Below, one piece after another: positions 51,922 to 60,524 of a DNA stretch of 64,000 nt (the first letter of the stretch is position 1; every line of letters begins with the position of its first letter). This DNA is from Prosthecobacter gellanilyticus (lineage in GTDB: Bacteria > Verrucomicrobiota > Verrucomicrobiia > Verrucomicrobiales > Verrucomicrobiaceae). Below the pieces are notes generated by a model. That model was given only the letters and a program-made list of their open reading frames with translations, was not told where the DNA came from and did no database searches. The position numbers and the translations under genes are program-made. Location of the stretch: the NCBI RefSeq assembly GCF_007992435.1, contig NZ_BKAG01000011.1, forward strand, positions 1 to 64,000. Reading direction: 5' to 3'.

Positions 51922-52491
51922 TTAACTTTCGTAGCTCATCTGGCAAATGATGTTTTGAGCCTGCTGGAAGAGGTCTGGCCACTCAGGCGAGTCTTCGGGG
52001 AGTTTGGCGGCGGCCAGACAGTCGAGCATTTCTCGATGCGTCACGTGATCGTGCTTAATCATCCACTGGATCTCTTCCATGTGGGTGGGGTCGGCACCAC
52101 GCATCATCTTGGTCAGGATTAAATCCAATGTAGATGGGCGGAAAAGAGTGATCTTTTGCAATTCCAAGCGGGTAATGCGGACTCGATGGACTGCCCAGTC
52201 GGGTCGGAGAAAGATCTGTCCTTCCTCAAAGATGTGCGTCAGGTAGAGATCCAATGGCTGCAGTGCTTCATTAGCCTGCCTGAGAGCTTCCCAGAATGCT
52301 GCATCTTGATCGAGCGCCAGTGAGTCGGAGGAAGGCACTACAGCATCGACATCTAGCGTGCTCCCATAATCTTCCGGTGGTGAATCATACCCGAGCCAGA
52401 TGGCAGCTTTACCGATGAGAGTCAGTTCCACTGAATGCGTCAACGTTGCATCCAGAGTGCGCAGGATATGGCTGGGATTGTCACGCGGCAT
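51922..52491 (-). CDS. DUF6036-like nucleotidyltransferase (candidate toxin)
   Basis: A 189-residue protein. IGKAAIWLGYDSPPEDYGSTLDVDAVVP near residues 27-54 has the G-x-AA...TxDVD pattern of minimal nucleotidyltransferases related to AbiEii/DUF6036 proteins, with the DVD acids as likely metal ligands; PSTLDLILTKMMRG near 120 fits the family helix (L-x-KL). Such proteins are often the toxin half of a two-gene unit. Its start overlaps the end of the upstream gene by 11 bases, as expected for a coupled pair. Direct evidence of toxicity is lacking. Confidence 0.72.
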   Translation of the reverse strand: MPRDNPSHILRTLDATLTHSVELTLIGKAAIWLGYDSPPEDYGSTLDVDAVVPSSDSLALDQDAAFWEALRQANEALQPLDLYLTHIFEEGQIFLRPDWAVHRVRITRLELQKITLFRPSTLDLILTKMMRGADPTHMEEIQWMIKHDHVTHREMLDCLAAAKLPEDSPEWPDLFQQAQNIICQMSYES

Positions 52492-53035
52492 ATCCGAGCG
52501 AAGTCACCTTTTTGGGTCGGAGCCAGGCAGGGCTGCCCATTCTCCCTGGCCCGATTTTTCCTGGAATCGAAACGTAACGCGAGTGGTGTGGCAAGACACC
52601 TGCTTGGGGCGACGGAAGCTCTGGCAACAGGCCCAGCAGTTCACTCCAAAAAAGGTTCTCTGGCTCATAGCGCTGGCCAGCCAGGGCGATCTCGCGGATC
52701 ACGGACTCGCTGCGTTCAAGCCGCGTATGTCGGGCGATCTGGCGGACATCGTTGTCGGTATGGCTTAGCAGCATAGCCCCCACGCGGATTAACCAGGGCT
52801 CGTAGCGATTGGCAATGGTCAGCAAGGCGAGCGCGAGCTTTTCGTTGGGGAACTCGGTTTCTGTCACCCGGCTTGCTGGTGGCGTGTCGCTTTGGAGGAA
52901 ATGAAAACAACCTCGGGCGATGGCCTCATCGACCAGATCCTTTTCGGTCCTCAACCCAAACCTCTCAGCCTCGTGTCTCAGGCACGACATATGGGTCGTA
53001 GTGCCGAGCTTTTGAGCCAGAGAAGGTGGATTCAT
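52481..53035 (-). CDS. Unassigned partner of the DUF6036-like gene (candidate antitoxin)
   Basis: A 184-residue protein, mostly helical, without a recognisable DNA-binding motif. Its C-terminal part (FWSELLGLLPELPSPQAG, then a basic GMGSPAWLRPKK-like tail) ends inside the start of the nucleotidyltransferase gene. A start at 52990 (MSCLRHEAERFG) is possible. Position and overlap suggest it is the cognate regulator or antitoxin; the family is not one I can name. It is 24 bases downstream of the FAH-family gene, so it could be cotranscribed with the catabolic pair. Confidence 0.62.
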   Translation of the reverse strand: MNPPSLAQKLGTTTHMSCLRHEAERFGLRTEKDLVDEAIARGCFHFLQSDTPPASRVTETEFPNEKLALALLTIANRYEPWLIRVGAMLLSHTDNDVRQIARHTRLERSESVIREIALAGQRYEPENLFWSELLGLLPELPSPQAGVLPHHSRYVSIPGKIGPGRMGSPAWLRPKKVTSLGYAA

Positions 53036-53059
53036 GATATTGAGATACGGATGAATCGG

Positions 53060-53887
53060 TCATCCCATCGGATTAACGAGTGTGCCAATTCCCTCGATGC
53101 TGATGGCCACTTCGTCGCCGGACTGGAGGGTGAACTCATCACCGGGGACGATGCCGGTGCCCGTCATGAGCAGGGCTCCGGTGGGGAAGGTATTGTCGCG
53201 ATAAAGGAAGCCTGCCAGCTCCTGAACTCCGCGCTTGAGCTGGGAGATGGGTGTTTCACCGCTGAAGACCACGGCTCCACTGCGGCTGATGGCGACGCTG
53301 ATCTTGGTGTCCGGATTGAGCGGCTCGTTGGTGATGTTGAGGCAGGGACCCACGGCGGCGCAGAGCTTGAAGCACTTGGCCTGCGGCAGGTAGAGCGGGT
53401 TCTCGCCCTCGATATCACGGCAGGAAAGATCGTTGCCGATGGTATAACCAATGATCTTGCCATTGGGATTGATCGCCAGGGTGAGCTCGGGCTCGGGCAC
53501 CATCCATTTGGAATCGCCGCGCAGATGCATGGCCTGACCGGGGTGAGCCACACGCTGCGGCGTGGCTTTGAAGAAGATCTCCGGACGCTCGGCCGCATAC
53601 ACGCGATCGTAGAAGCTGCCGCCACCGGCATCCTTGGACTCTTCCATGCGGGCGGTGCGGCTGCGGAAGTAGGTCACCCCTGCGGCCCAAACTTCCTGCG
53701 TGCCGATGGGAGCGAGAAACTGGTCAGGAGGCGGACCTGGGATCGTGGTGAACTCGGTGGCGACCTTGGTCAGGTAACCATGGAGATCTTCATGAGCGAT
53801 CAAGGCATCCCAGTCGGTATCTGGCAGGTGAAACCAGGCGTCCGTTTGATGAAGATAAAAACCGTGGCGGGTGCGGTAAAGGTGCAT
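53060..53887 (-). CDS. FAH-family 2-keto-3-deoxy-pentonate dehydratase (probable)
   Basis: A 275-residue enzyme of the fumarylacetoacetate hydrolase superfamily. Metal ligands are likely Glu in VPEPELTLAI and Asp in GNDLSCRDIEG. The stretch FYDRVYAAERPEIFFKA with HPGQAM closely resembles the 2-keto-3-deoxy-D-arabinonate dehydratase group. It lies 21 bases downstream of an alpha-ketoglutarate-semialdehyde dehydrogenase gene, the enzyme that uses its product, which supports this role. Together they form the end of a Weimberg-type oxidative pathway for pentoses or uronates. The ATG at 53887 is preceded by a C/T-rich tract. Confidence 0.82.
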   Translation of the reverse strand: MHLYRTRHGFYLHQTDAWFHLPDTDWDALIAHEDLHGYLTKVATEFTTIPGPPPDQFLAPIGTQEVWAAGVTYFRSRTARMEESKDAGGGSFYDRVYAAERPEIFFKATPQRVAHPGQAMHLRGDSKWMVPEPELTLAINPNGKIIGYTIGNDLSCRDIEGENPLYLPQAKCFKLCAAVGPCLNITNEPLNPDTKISVAISRSGAVVFSGETPISQLKRGVQELAGFLYRDNTFPTGALLMTGTGIVPGDEFTLQSGDEVAISIEGIGTLVNPMG

Positions 53888-53908
53888 GGCGGGAATCGGC
53901 AAAGGTGG

Positions 53909-55498
53909 TTAGGACGCGTCGCGGGTCAGCTTGTTGTCCACGAGCCGCATAGCGCCGGGGGTATTGGCATTCTGCAGAGGCGTGGGCAGGCAGTCATCCG
54001 GGAAGCCCTGGTAGGACACCGGGCGGACGAAGCGCAGGATGCTGTCCGTGCCGATGCTGGTGAAGAAGCTGTGGCTCGCGGCAGGGTAAGGACCGCCGTG
54101 ATGCATGGAGGCACAGGGCTCGATGCCTGTGCCGAAGCCATTGAAGATGATGCGGCCTGCCTTGCGCTCCAGCACGCGGACGAGCGGTGCGTATTCACGC
54201 AGATCTTCCGGGGTGCCATGGATGGCGGCCGTGAGCTGGCCGTCCAGGCTGCGGGCAAAGCGCAGCATGTCTTCCAGCGTCGAGCACTCGGTGACGATGG
54301 AGCAGGGGCCGAAGACCTCGTGACGCAACTCTTCGTTAGACTCCAGCACGTCCAGCGTGGTGGTGTAAATGCGGCAGGCTGCCTGGGTGGCATCGCTGTT
54401 CGGCTCGGTGGCGGACTGGCCGGCCAGCTTGATGCCGCTGATCGTGCTCCACACCGCAGTGCCGGCTTCATAAGCCTCGCAGATGCCGCGATGCAGCATG
54501 GTCTGCGGGGCGATCTTCTCGGCGTTTTCAGCCGCGCTCTGGACAAAGGTGCCAAGCTCAGGACTCTTCAAACCGAGCACAACAGCCGGGTTCGTGCAGA
54601 ACTGGCCGACCCCCATCGTCACGGAGCCGACGTAGGCTTCACCGATCTTCGCGGCACGCTCTTTCAAAGCGCCTGGAAGCAGGAAGACAGGATTGATGGA
54701 TCCCATTTCCGCATACACCGGAATCGGATTCGGACGGGAAGCCGCGGCATCCATCAGCGCACGACCACCGCGCAGAGAACCCGTGAAGGCCACCGCCTGG
54801 GTGAGCGGATGAGTGACCAAAGCGCGACCAAGTTCATTGCCACGCCCCTGCAGCAGGGAGAAGCTGGCTTCCGGCAGGCCGGTCTTGCGCAGCGCTGCGA
54901 GCACGGCGCGACCGAGCATTTCACAGGTGCCTGGATGTGCTGGATGACCTTTCACCACGACCGGGCAGCCTGCGGCCATGGCACAAACGGTATCCGTGCC
55001 GACCACGCCGATAGCGAAGGGGAAATTACTGGCGCCGAAGACGACCACCGGGCCGATGGGCAGCAGCATTTTGCGCACGTCCGGCTTCGGCACAGGAGCG
55101 CGCTCAGGCTGCGCATGGTCGATATTAAGAGCAGACCAGGAACCTTCACGGATCAGCGCGGCGAACATCTTGCACTGGTTGATGGCGCGGCCGCGCTCGC
55201 CCGTCAGACGGGCCATCGGCAGAGCGGTTTCAGCATGGGCACGCTCCAGAAGAGAGTCGCCGAGAGCCATGATCTCATCGGCCAGGGCTTCCAGGAACTG
55301 AGCCCGGGTCTCCACCGGGGCCAGACGCAGAGCGTCAAAGGCACCGTCAGCGGCCTGCAGGGCTTCATCAGCCTCGGCCAGGGTGGCATCACCAAAGTGC
55401 GGCTCCAGTTTCTGGCTCGTCGTGGGGTTTTCAGCCTGGAAGGGGGAGCAAGAGGCGGCTGCCTCGCGGCCTGCGATGAGGTGTTGTCCGGTGATCAT
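53909..55498 (-). CDS. Alpha-ketoglutaric-semialdehyde dehydrogenase (NADP+)
   Basis: A 529-residue aldehyde dehydrogenase of the KGSADH type. GASNFPFAIGVVGTDT, VVKGHPAHPGTCE, SLLQGRGNELGRALV and the nucleophile GQFCTNPAVV (Cys near residue 295) are characteristic of this family. It oxidises 2-ketoglutarate semialdehyde to 2-ketoglutarate, which enters the TCA cycle. It is the first gene of a two-gene unit with the FAH-family dehydratase. The other pathway steps (aldonate dehydratase, sugar dehydrogenase) may be supplied by the enolase-superfamily and Gfo/Idh genes elsewhere in the window; this is inference. Confidence 0.9.
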   Translation of the reverse strand: MITGQHLIAGREAAASCSPFQAENPTTSQKLEPHFGDATLAEADEALQAADGAFDALRLAPVETRAQFLEALADEIMALGDSLLERAHAETALPMARLTGERGRAINQCKMFAALIREGSWSALNIDHAQPERAPVPKPDVRKMLLPIGPVVVFGASNFPFAIGVVGTDTVCAMAAGCPVVVKGHPAHPGTCEMLGRAVLAALRKTGLPEASFSLLQGRGNELGRALVTHPLTQAVAFTGSLRGGRALMDAAASRPNPIPVYAEMGSINPVFLLPGALKERAAKIGEAYVGSVTMGVGQFCTNPAVVLGLKSPELGTFVQSAAENAEKIAPQTMLHRGICEAYEAGTAVWSTISGIKLAGQSATEPNSDATQAACRIYTTTLDVLESNEELRHEVFGPCSIVTECSTLEDMLRFARSLDGQLTAAIHGTPEDLREYAPLVRVLERKAGRIIFNGFGTGIEPCASMHHGGPYPAASHSFFTSIGTDSILRFVRPVSYQGFPDDCLPTPLQNANTPGAMRLVDNKLTRDAS

Positions 55499-55641
55499 GG
55501 TGGGGTTGAGAAAAGAGATACGCGCAGTCCTAGCGTGAATGTGATTTTGGGAAAGAGAGAAAAGCGTCTGGTGAAAGATGGGCGCGTAAAATGCTACTTC
55601 TCTCGCCGAGAGTTCTCTTTATCTAGTCTGCCTCCCAACCC

Positions 55642-56586
55642 ATGTCCTGGCCGATCCTCCTGCTCGTCACGCTCGCGCTTTCCTTTGCCCTGTCCGGACT
55701 GGAAAGCGCCGTCCTGGCGGTGAGCCGTGTGCGCGTCCGGCATGCCGCGCGGGCAGGGGACAGGCGCGCTGCGCGTCTCCTGCCGCTGCTGGAAGATAGA
55801 GATGCGCTGCTCGGTTCCATCACGGTGGCCAACCATGTGGTGAATCTCTTCGCCTTCGTCATCATTGCTTCGAAGCTGGTGAATGTCACGGGGGGCTGGG
55901 GTTACCTCACGGCGTTTGTCGTGGCGCTGCCCATTTTCTTGATCGGCCTGGAGATCCTTCCGAAGAAGCTCTTCCGCCGTTACCCCTTCCGCTGCATTCG
56001 TTCACTGGCACCCCTGGTGCACTTGGTGGGATTGATGCGGCCTTTCTTCCGCTTCTTTGCCCGTCGTGAGCTGGCGGCAGATGCCCAGTCAAACATTCCG
56101 GATGTGTCCGTGGGCCGTGAAGATCTGCGTCAGCAGGCCCGCTCTCTGCAAAAGATGGGCCAGTTGTCTCCGGGCACCGGCCATCTGATTGAGCAGGTGC
56201 TCAACTACCGCCGCCTGCGCGCGGTGGATCTCATGCGTCCCTTGAAGCGCAGTGTGGCCCTTTCTCCAGATCTGCCTTTGTCAGCCGCGCAGATCATGGC
56301 TCGCGAGCATGACCGCAGCACCCTCCCTGTCATTGGTGAAAAGGGGACCTTTGTCGGAGTGATCGACCTCAGCACGCTTCCGGCCGTGGTTCCTGCTGAC
56401 CGCCTAGTAAGGCAGCACATGCGTACTTTGGACGTCGTCCATGAGACTGATGGGGCCCTGCTCGCTCTCCAAAGATTACGGAAAAGAGGCCGTTCTCTAT
56501 GTCTGGTCGTAGATTCTAGGTCGGAACCCTCCGGCCTCCTCCATGAGGAAGACCTCCTCAGGCATCTGATGGGTATGGCTAACTGA
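55642..56586 (+). CDS. CNNM (DUF21) / CBS-pair membrane protein
   Basis: A 314-residue membrane protein. The N-terminal DUF21 domain has three to four helices at about 2-25, 60-105 and 118-140, with the family segment ALSFALSGLESAVLAVSRVRVRH. A cytoplasmic CBS pair (about 195-314) follows, with RPLKRSVALSPDLPLSAAQIM and HDRSTLPVIGEKGTFVGVIDL. CorC/HlyC-type proteins are magnesium or cation transporters or sensors. The usual C-terminal CorC_HlyC transporter-associated domain is missing, and the protein ends right after CBS2. Confidence 0.85.
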   Translation: MSWPILLLVTLALSFALSGLESAVLAVSRVRVRHAARAGDRRAARLLPLLEDRDALLGSITVANHVVNLFAFVIIASKLVNVTGGWGYLTAFVVALPIFLIGLEILPKKLFRRYPFRCIRSLAPLVHLVGLMRPFFRFFARRELAADAQSNIPDVSVGREDLRQQARSLQKMGQLSPGTGHLIEQVLNYRRLRAVDLMRPLKRSVALSPDLPLSAAQIMAREHDRSTLPVIGEKGTFVGVIDLSTLPAVVPADRLVRQHMRTLDVVHETDGALLALQRLRKRGRSLCLVVDSRSEPSGLLHEEDLLRHLMGMAN

Positions 56587-56686
56587 CAATCGAATTACAA
56601 AAATTATAAAAAACTGAGAAACCTTGCTTGTCGAACTCATCTAATTGAGCGATTTTAAACGACAGTTAAGCATTTTCACCCTCCCC

Positions 56687-58861
56687 ATGAACCCAGAGGT
56701 CATCCAGTTTGCATGCGGCAGTTGCCAGCATGTGCTCACGGTCCCGGCGCACTTGGCCGGGATCAGCGGCCCCTGTCCCGTTTGTGGGAATACGGTGACG
56801 TCTCCTGCGCCTACGGTTTCGGCACCGCCAGCCTTTGCACCGCCTGCTTTTGGTCCGGCAGCGCCGGCCCCTGGGCCTACTCCCATGTCGATGCCTGCTC
56901 CATCCAGCCCGGCACCGCAGGCTTCCCGCCCGTTGGGATCAGGGGCTGGTCCGGTGATGCCCTTGCCAGGCGCTTTCCCAGGTTCTCCTCCTTCTCAGGC
57001 GGGTGGGTTTCTGTCTCCGCCTCCAGCTTCCGCACCTTCGGGTTTTCCGCCGGCCGCGCCAGCCTGGCAAAATCCTGGTTTTGGTCAGACGATGCTGGAG
57101 TCGGTTCCAGCTTCCGCGCTCTCTCCTCAGACGCCTTCTTTGATTCCTCCAGCTCAGGAAGCGGGTGGATTTCTCCCGCCCCGTCGTTCCGAAGGTCAGA
57201 TTCCTTTTGCTGGTAGTCCCGGAGGTGGCCTGATGGGCGGTGGTCCTGGCGGCCCACCTCCTATCCCGCAGCCTGCCTGGGGATCCAGCCCCGCTCCATC
57301 GCTCGCTCCCGCAGAATCGGCGCATCCCTCACTTCCTACACGTCCGAGTGGTCACGGGCATAGTGCCTTGATCCCTGGAGCTCCGACCCTGCCCATGATG
57401 GGCTCTTCAGAGAGGTCCCCTTCAGCAGGCTTGCTCTCTCGTGGCATCCCGTCGGCTCCACAGGCCAGTTCCAGCTCAGCCCCCGAGGGCAATGCCGGCC
57501 TCTCTTTGCCGTCTTCTCCTGGGGCCAGTGCCTCTCGCTCCCGTCCTGTGAACAAGCCCAAGCGGGCCTCGAACGTGTTCATGATCGGTTTGGCGCTGCT
57601 GTTCCTGGGAGGTTTCCTGGTGGCTGCCGGCTGGTTGTTCCGTGAGCCCATCATGCAGGCCGTGGCAACGGTGAAGGCCATGATCCCAGGTGCTGTAGCC
57701 TCTGCCGAAGTGGCGGATGTCCCATCACCTGCGCCTTCCACGGAGAAGCCATCGCCCAAGGCTGCCAAGTCACCTGCGGGTGAGCCAGCCCAAGGCACCC
57801 TTCCAAAACTAGCAGACGCGGCTCCTGCCAAGTCTCCGGCCACCTTTGATCCTGACGAGGCTCCGCCGCAGGGTTTGTCTGCCGTTGTGCCACCTCCCGC
57901 CACCGCAACAGCACCTCTGGATAACCCGACCATCCTCAAGGCTGAGCCCGTGGTGTCTGCCTCGACCCCGCCGACTCTGGACGTTCCGAAGGGCGGACTG
58001 GCGGATATGCAGACCGCACTGACAGCTCCGAAGGGGAAGAATGGCATGAGTCCTTTGGATGCTCCTGCTCCCCCGTCAGGTGAGATGTCCGCCGGTTCTG
58101 GCGTGCGTTTGGACGACATCACCAAGGAAGCTCTTCCGGCTGCTGAGGCGCTGCAAAAGTTCCTCCTGGCCGCCAATCTGAAGGAGCGCCTGGAGTTCAC
58201 TCTCGGTGCGGATGTCATGCGCCCGATCATGGAGCGCTACTATTCATCGAATCCCGATGGTCCGATCACCGTCGATTCCATCGGATTGGTGCGTTTCGAT
58301 CCGAAGCCGCAGATGGGTGGCGGTCCCCACGCTGTCTTTGGTCTGGAAAGCAAAACCTGGGAATTTCCTGTGCCTGTGATGCTGGAGATGAGCCAGGGCC
58401 GCTTCAAGGTCGACTGGCTCAGCTTCGTAGAGTTCAAAGACCGCCTCCTGGAAAAATTCCTCGCGGGTTACCAGGAAGGTCCTGCGCGTTTCCATGTGGG
58501 CATCACCCGCACGCATTACTTTGAGGACAAGGTGCCGAATGTCTCCAACAAGGATGTGTTCCGCATCAGCCCGGCTCCGCCGAACCCTTTCGCCAGCGTG
58601 ATCTTCATCGACAAGGACTCTGATCTTGGCCGCGAACTGCGTGACAAGATTCCATGGGGCTCACAGGTCTGGGCCATCGTCGAGCTTGAGTGGATGAAGC
58701 TCGGCTCACAGAACTGGGTCCAGCTTTCCGCAGTGCCGCAGCTCAACTGGTACTCCGTGCCCTCGGCTCCCAAAGCCCAGCGCGCCACGCCGGGATCCCC
58801 GGTCGCGGATGATGCTCAGGTGCCCACGGAGACCCAAAAGGCCGTGCCTGTCGGGCGCTAA
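56687..58861 (+). CDS. Zinc-ribbon, Pro-rich membrane protein of unknown function
   Basis: A 724-residue protein. The start at 56687 is preferred over a TTG at 56645. Residues 8-35 form a zinc ribbon (CGSC...CPVC). A long Pro/Ala/Gly/Ser-rich disordered region (about 35-290) follows, then one transmembrane helix at about 295-318 (VFMIGLALLFLGGFLVAAGWLF), another Pro/Ala-rich linker and a structured C-terminal domain (about 480-715) that starts GVRLDDITKEALPAAEALQKF. Its layout suggests a cytoplasmic zinc-ribbon sensor linked to an extracytoplasmic effector domain. The same broad layout (zinc ribbon, linker, helix) is seen in the GYF-like pair at 49313-50362. Confidence 0.75.
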   Translation: MNPEVIQFACGSCQHVLTVPAHLAGISGPCPVCGNTVTSPAPTVSAPPAFAPPAFGPAAPAPGPTPMSMPAPSSPAPQASRPLGSGAGPVMPLPGAFPGSPPSQAGGFLSPPPASAPSGFPPAAPAWQNPGFGQTMLESVPASALSPQTPSLIPPAQEAGGFLPPRRSEGQIPFAGSPGGGLMGGGPGGPPPIPQPAWGSSPAPSLAPAESAHPSLPTRPSGHGHSALIPGAPTLPMMGSSERSPSAGLLSRGIPSAPQASSSSAPEGNAGLSLPSSPGASASRSRPVNKPKRASNVFMIGLALLFLGGFLVAAGWLFREPIMQAVATVKAMIPGAVASAEVADVPSPAPSTEKPSPKAAKSPAGEPAQGTLPKLADAAPAKSPATFDPDEAPPQGLSAVVPPPATATAPLDNPTILKAEPVVSASTPPTLDVPKGGLADMQTALTAPKGKNGMSPLDAPAPPSGEMSAGSGVRLDDITKEALPAAEALQKFLLAANLKERLEFTLGADVMRPIMERYYSSNPDGPITVDSIGLVRFDPKPQMGGGPHAVFGLESKTWEFPVPVMLEMSQGRFKVDWLSFVEFKDRLLEKFLAGYQEGPARFHVGITRTHYFEDKVPNVSNKDVFRISPAPPNPFASVIFIDKDSDLGRELRDKIPWGSQVWAIVELEWMKLGSQNWVQLSAVPQLNWYSVPSAPKAQRATPGSPVADDAQVPTETQKAVPVGR

Positions 58862-59024
58862 AACGTCCCAGTCTTCATTCCTATCTAGACAGCTAGGCTG
58901 ATTTCTTGTGGAAGTTGCCTCGCAAAGGCCGCGTTGAGGATCAAAAATATCCCTCCGGCAACGTTTTGAACATGAGTCTCCTGCCTTGACTCTGAACCAG
59001 CCCCCATTGACCGTTTACGCTCGC
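58862..59024. other. Intergenic region upstream of moxR
   Basis: A 163-base region that must hold the promoter of the moxR-bat operon. A short inverted repeat, CTAG-ACA-GCTAG, lies near 58887-58898. No terminator with a T-tract is clear for the gene upstream, and no strong -35/-10 pair is seen. Confidence 0.4.
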
Positions 59025-60035
59025 ATGTCTGACACGACCGCCTCCTCACCTGCCGCTTCGATCCCTGATCAGGAAACCATCGCCAAATCTGCCTCGTGGG
59101 TGCCGCCGTTGCGTGCGGAGATTGCCCGGGTGCTTATTGGCCAGACACATCTGGTGGACCGCCTCCTCGTCGCCCTGCTGACCAATGGTCACGTGCTGCT
59201 CGAAGGTGTGCCCGGTTTGGCCAAGACTCTCGCCGTGCGCACTCTGTCCAGCGCTCTGCACACGACCTTCAAGCGCATCCAGTTCACGCCTGACCTTCTG
59301 CCAGCAGACGTGGTCGGCACCATGGTCTATCATCCGAAGGACGGCACCTTCTCGCCACGTCTCGGGCCGATCTTTGCGAACCTCGTGCTCGCGGACGAAA
59401 TCAACCGTGCTCCTGCGAAGGTGCAGAGCGCGCTGCTGGAAGCCATGCAGGAGCGTCAGGTCACCATCGGTGAATCCAGCTACAAGCTGCCGGATCCCTT
59501 CATGGTGCTCGCCACGCAGAACCCGATCGACCAGGAAGGTACTTACACGCTGCCTGAAGCGCAGCTTGACCGTTTCCTTCTCAAAGTGCGCGTGGTGTAT
59601 CCGACTCCTGCTGAAGAACGCCAGGTGCTGGATGCCATGGCTACCAGTGCTCCCAAGCTGGATGTGAACCAGATCATCGAGGCCAAGGACATCGTGGCCA
59701 GCCGTACCATCGTGAACAGCCTCTACGTGGACGAGAAGATCCGTGACTATATCGTCTCCATCATCCATGCCACACGCGATCCAGGCTCCGTGGCCCCGCA
59801 TCTGAAGCTGCTCATCCGCTGCGGTGCCTCTCCGCGTGGCACCATCAACCTCGCCCTCGCCGCGAAGGCCCTCGCCTTCCTCGCCGGACGTAACTACGTC
59901 ACTCCGCAGGACATCAAGGACCTCGCCCCGGACATCCTCCGCCATCGTATTCTCCTGAGCTACGAAGCCGAGGCCGAGGGCGTGACCGCCGAAGATGTGA
60001 TCAAGCAACTGCTCGATAAACTTCCCGTCCCCTAA
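59025..60035 (+). CDS. MoxR-family AAA+ ATPase
   Basis: A 336-residue AAA+ protein. Walker A is GVPGLAKT near residue 60, Walker B is LVLADEINRAP near 120, followed by KVQSALLEAMQERQVT, the arginine-finger region DRFLLKVRVVYP, and the lid domain with YVTPQDIKDLAPDILRHRI. The ATG at 59025 is used; a TTG 13 codons upstream lacks homology. MoxR chaperones activate von Willebrand-type proteins such as BatA/BatB. The downstream DUF58 and VWA genes support this role, but a repeat-flanked insertion of about 490 bases separates it from them. Confidence 0.93.
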   Translation: MSDTTASSPAASIPDQETIAKSASWVPPLRAEIARVLIGQTHLVDRLLVALLTNGHVLLEGVPGLAKTLAVRTLSSALHTTFKRIQFTPDLLPADVVGTMVYHPKDGTFSPRLGPIFANLVLADEINRAPAKVQSALLEAMQERQVTIGESSYKLPDPFMVLATQNPIDQEGTYTLPEAQLDRFLLKVRVVYPTPAEERQVLDAMATSAPKLDVNQIIEAKDIVASRTIVNSLYVDEKIRDYIVSIIHATRDPGSVAPHLKLLIRCGASPRGTINLALAAKALAFLAGRNYVTPQDIKDLAPDILRHRILLSYEAEAEGVTAEDVIKQLLDKLPVP

Positions 60036-60037
60036 AA

Positions 60038-60074
60038 GTTCTCAGTTCGCTGTTCTCGGTTCACAGTTGGCTGT
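60038..60074 (-). repeat. Left heptamer array of the four-helix-bundle unit
   Basis: Read on the plus strand as AGTTCTC, AGTTCGC, TGTTCTC, GGTTCAC and AGTTGGC; on the minus strand these are the same C-N-G-N-G-A-A units as in the other arrays. It begins two bases after the moxR stop codon and ends about 22 bases before the start codon of the four-helix-bundle gene. Confidence 0.85.
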
Positions 60075-60095
60075 GAAAGGCGCATCCTCGCGACT

Positions 60096-60524
60096 ATGAC
60101 AATAAAGAGATTTGAAGACATCGAAGGCTGGCAGATGGCACGAAACCTGTGCCAGGAGATCTTTCGTATCTCGTCCCAAACGACTTTGGATCGTGATTAT
60201 GGTCTGAAAGATCAGATGTCTGGTTCGTCGGGTTCCATCATGGACAATATTGCAGAAGGTTTTGATTCGGGCACCAACCCTGAGTTTATCCGTTTTCTTC
60301 AATACTCGAAACGCTCATGCTCCGAACTTCAAAGCCAACTCTATCGCTGCCTTGATCGCGGACATATTACGGTAGAGACCTTTGATCCCTTGTATGCTTC
60401 AGCAGCTTCCACGCGTGGTAAGATTGGAGCATTTATCCAATATCTTTCCAGCAATCCCCGGCCTGTGAGCACTATGAAAGCGCGTCATGCTCAGAAACCG
60501 AGAACCGAGAACCGAGAACTGTGA
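60096..60524 (+). CDS. Four-helix-bundle (S23/Avd-like) protein
   Basis: A 142-residue protein of the 23S-rRNA-intervening-sequence / four-helix-bundle family (TIGR02436-like). The start FEDIEGWQMARNL, the segment YGLKDQMSGSSGSIMDNIAEGF and FLQYSKRSCSELQSQLYRCLDRG are characteristic. Members form pentameric rings and include the Avd accessory protein of diversity-generating retroelements; the biological role of stand-alone copies is unknown, and it is not a ribosomal protein. The last ~10 residues (QKPRTENREL) are encoded by the heptamer array itself. Its TGA overlaps the putative GTG of the DUF58 gene. Base composition is more AT-rich than its neighbours, supporting insertion. Confidence 0.88.
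   Translation: MTIKRFEDIEGWQMARNLCQEIFRISSQTTLDRDYGLKDQMSGSSGSIMDNIAEGFDSGTNPEFIRFLQYSKRSCSELQSQLYRCLDRGHITVETFDPLYASAASTRGKIGAFIQYLSSNPRPVSTMKARHAQKPRTENREL

Noticed and set aside
52892-55723. 943-codon plus-strand frame opposite the FAH/KGSADH genes
   Set aside because: The minus strand encodes well-recognised enzymes with catalytic motifs. The plus frame is a shadow created by GC-rich codon use; its translation is His/Arg/Gly-rich without domains.
60096-60524. Diversity-generating retroelement based on the Avd-like protein
   Set aside because: No reverse transcriptase gene, template repeat or variable repeat was found near this gene.
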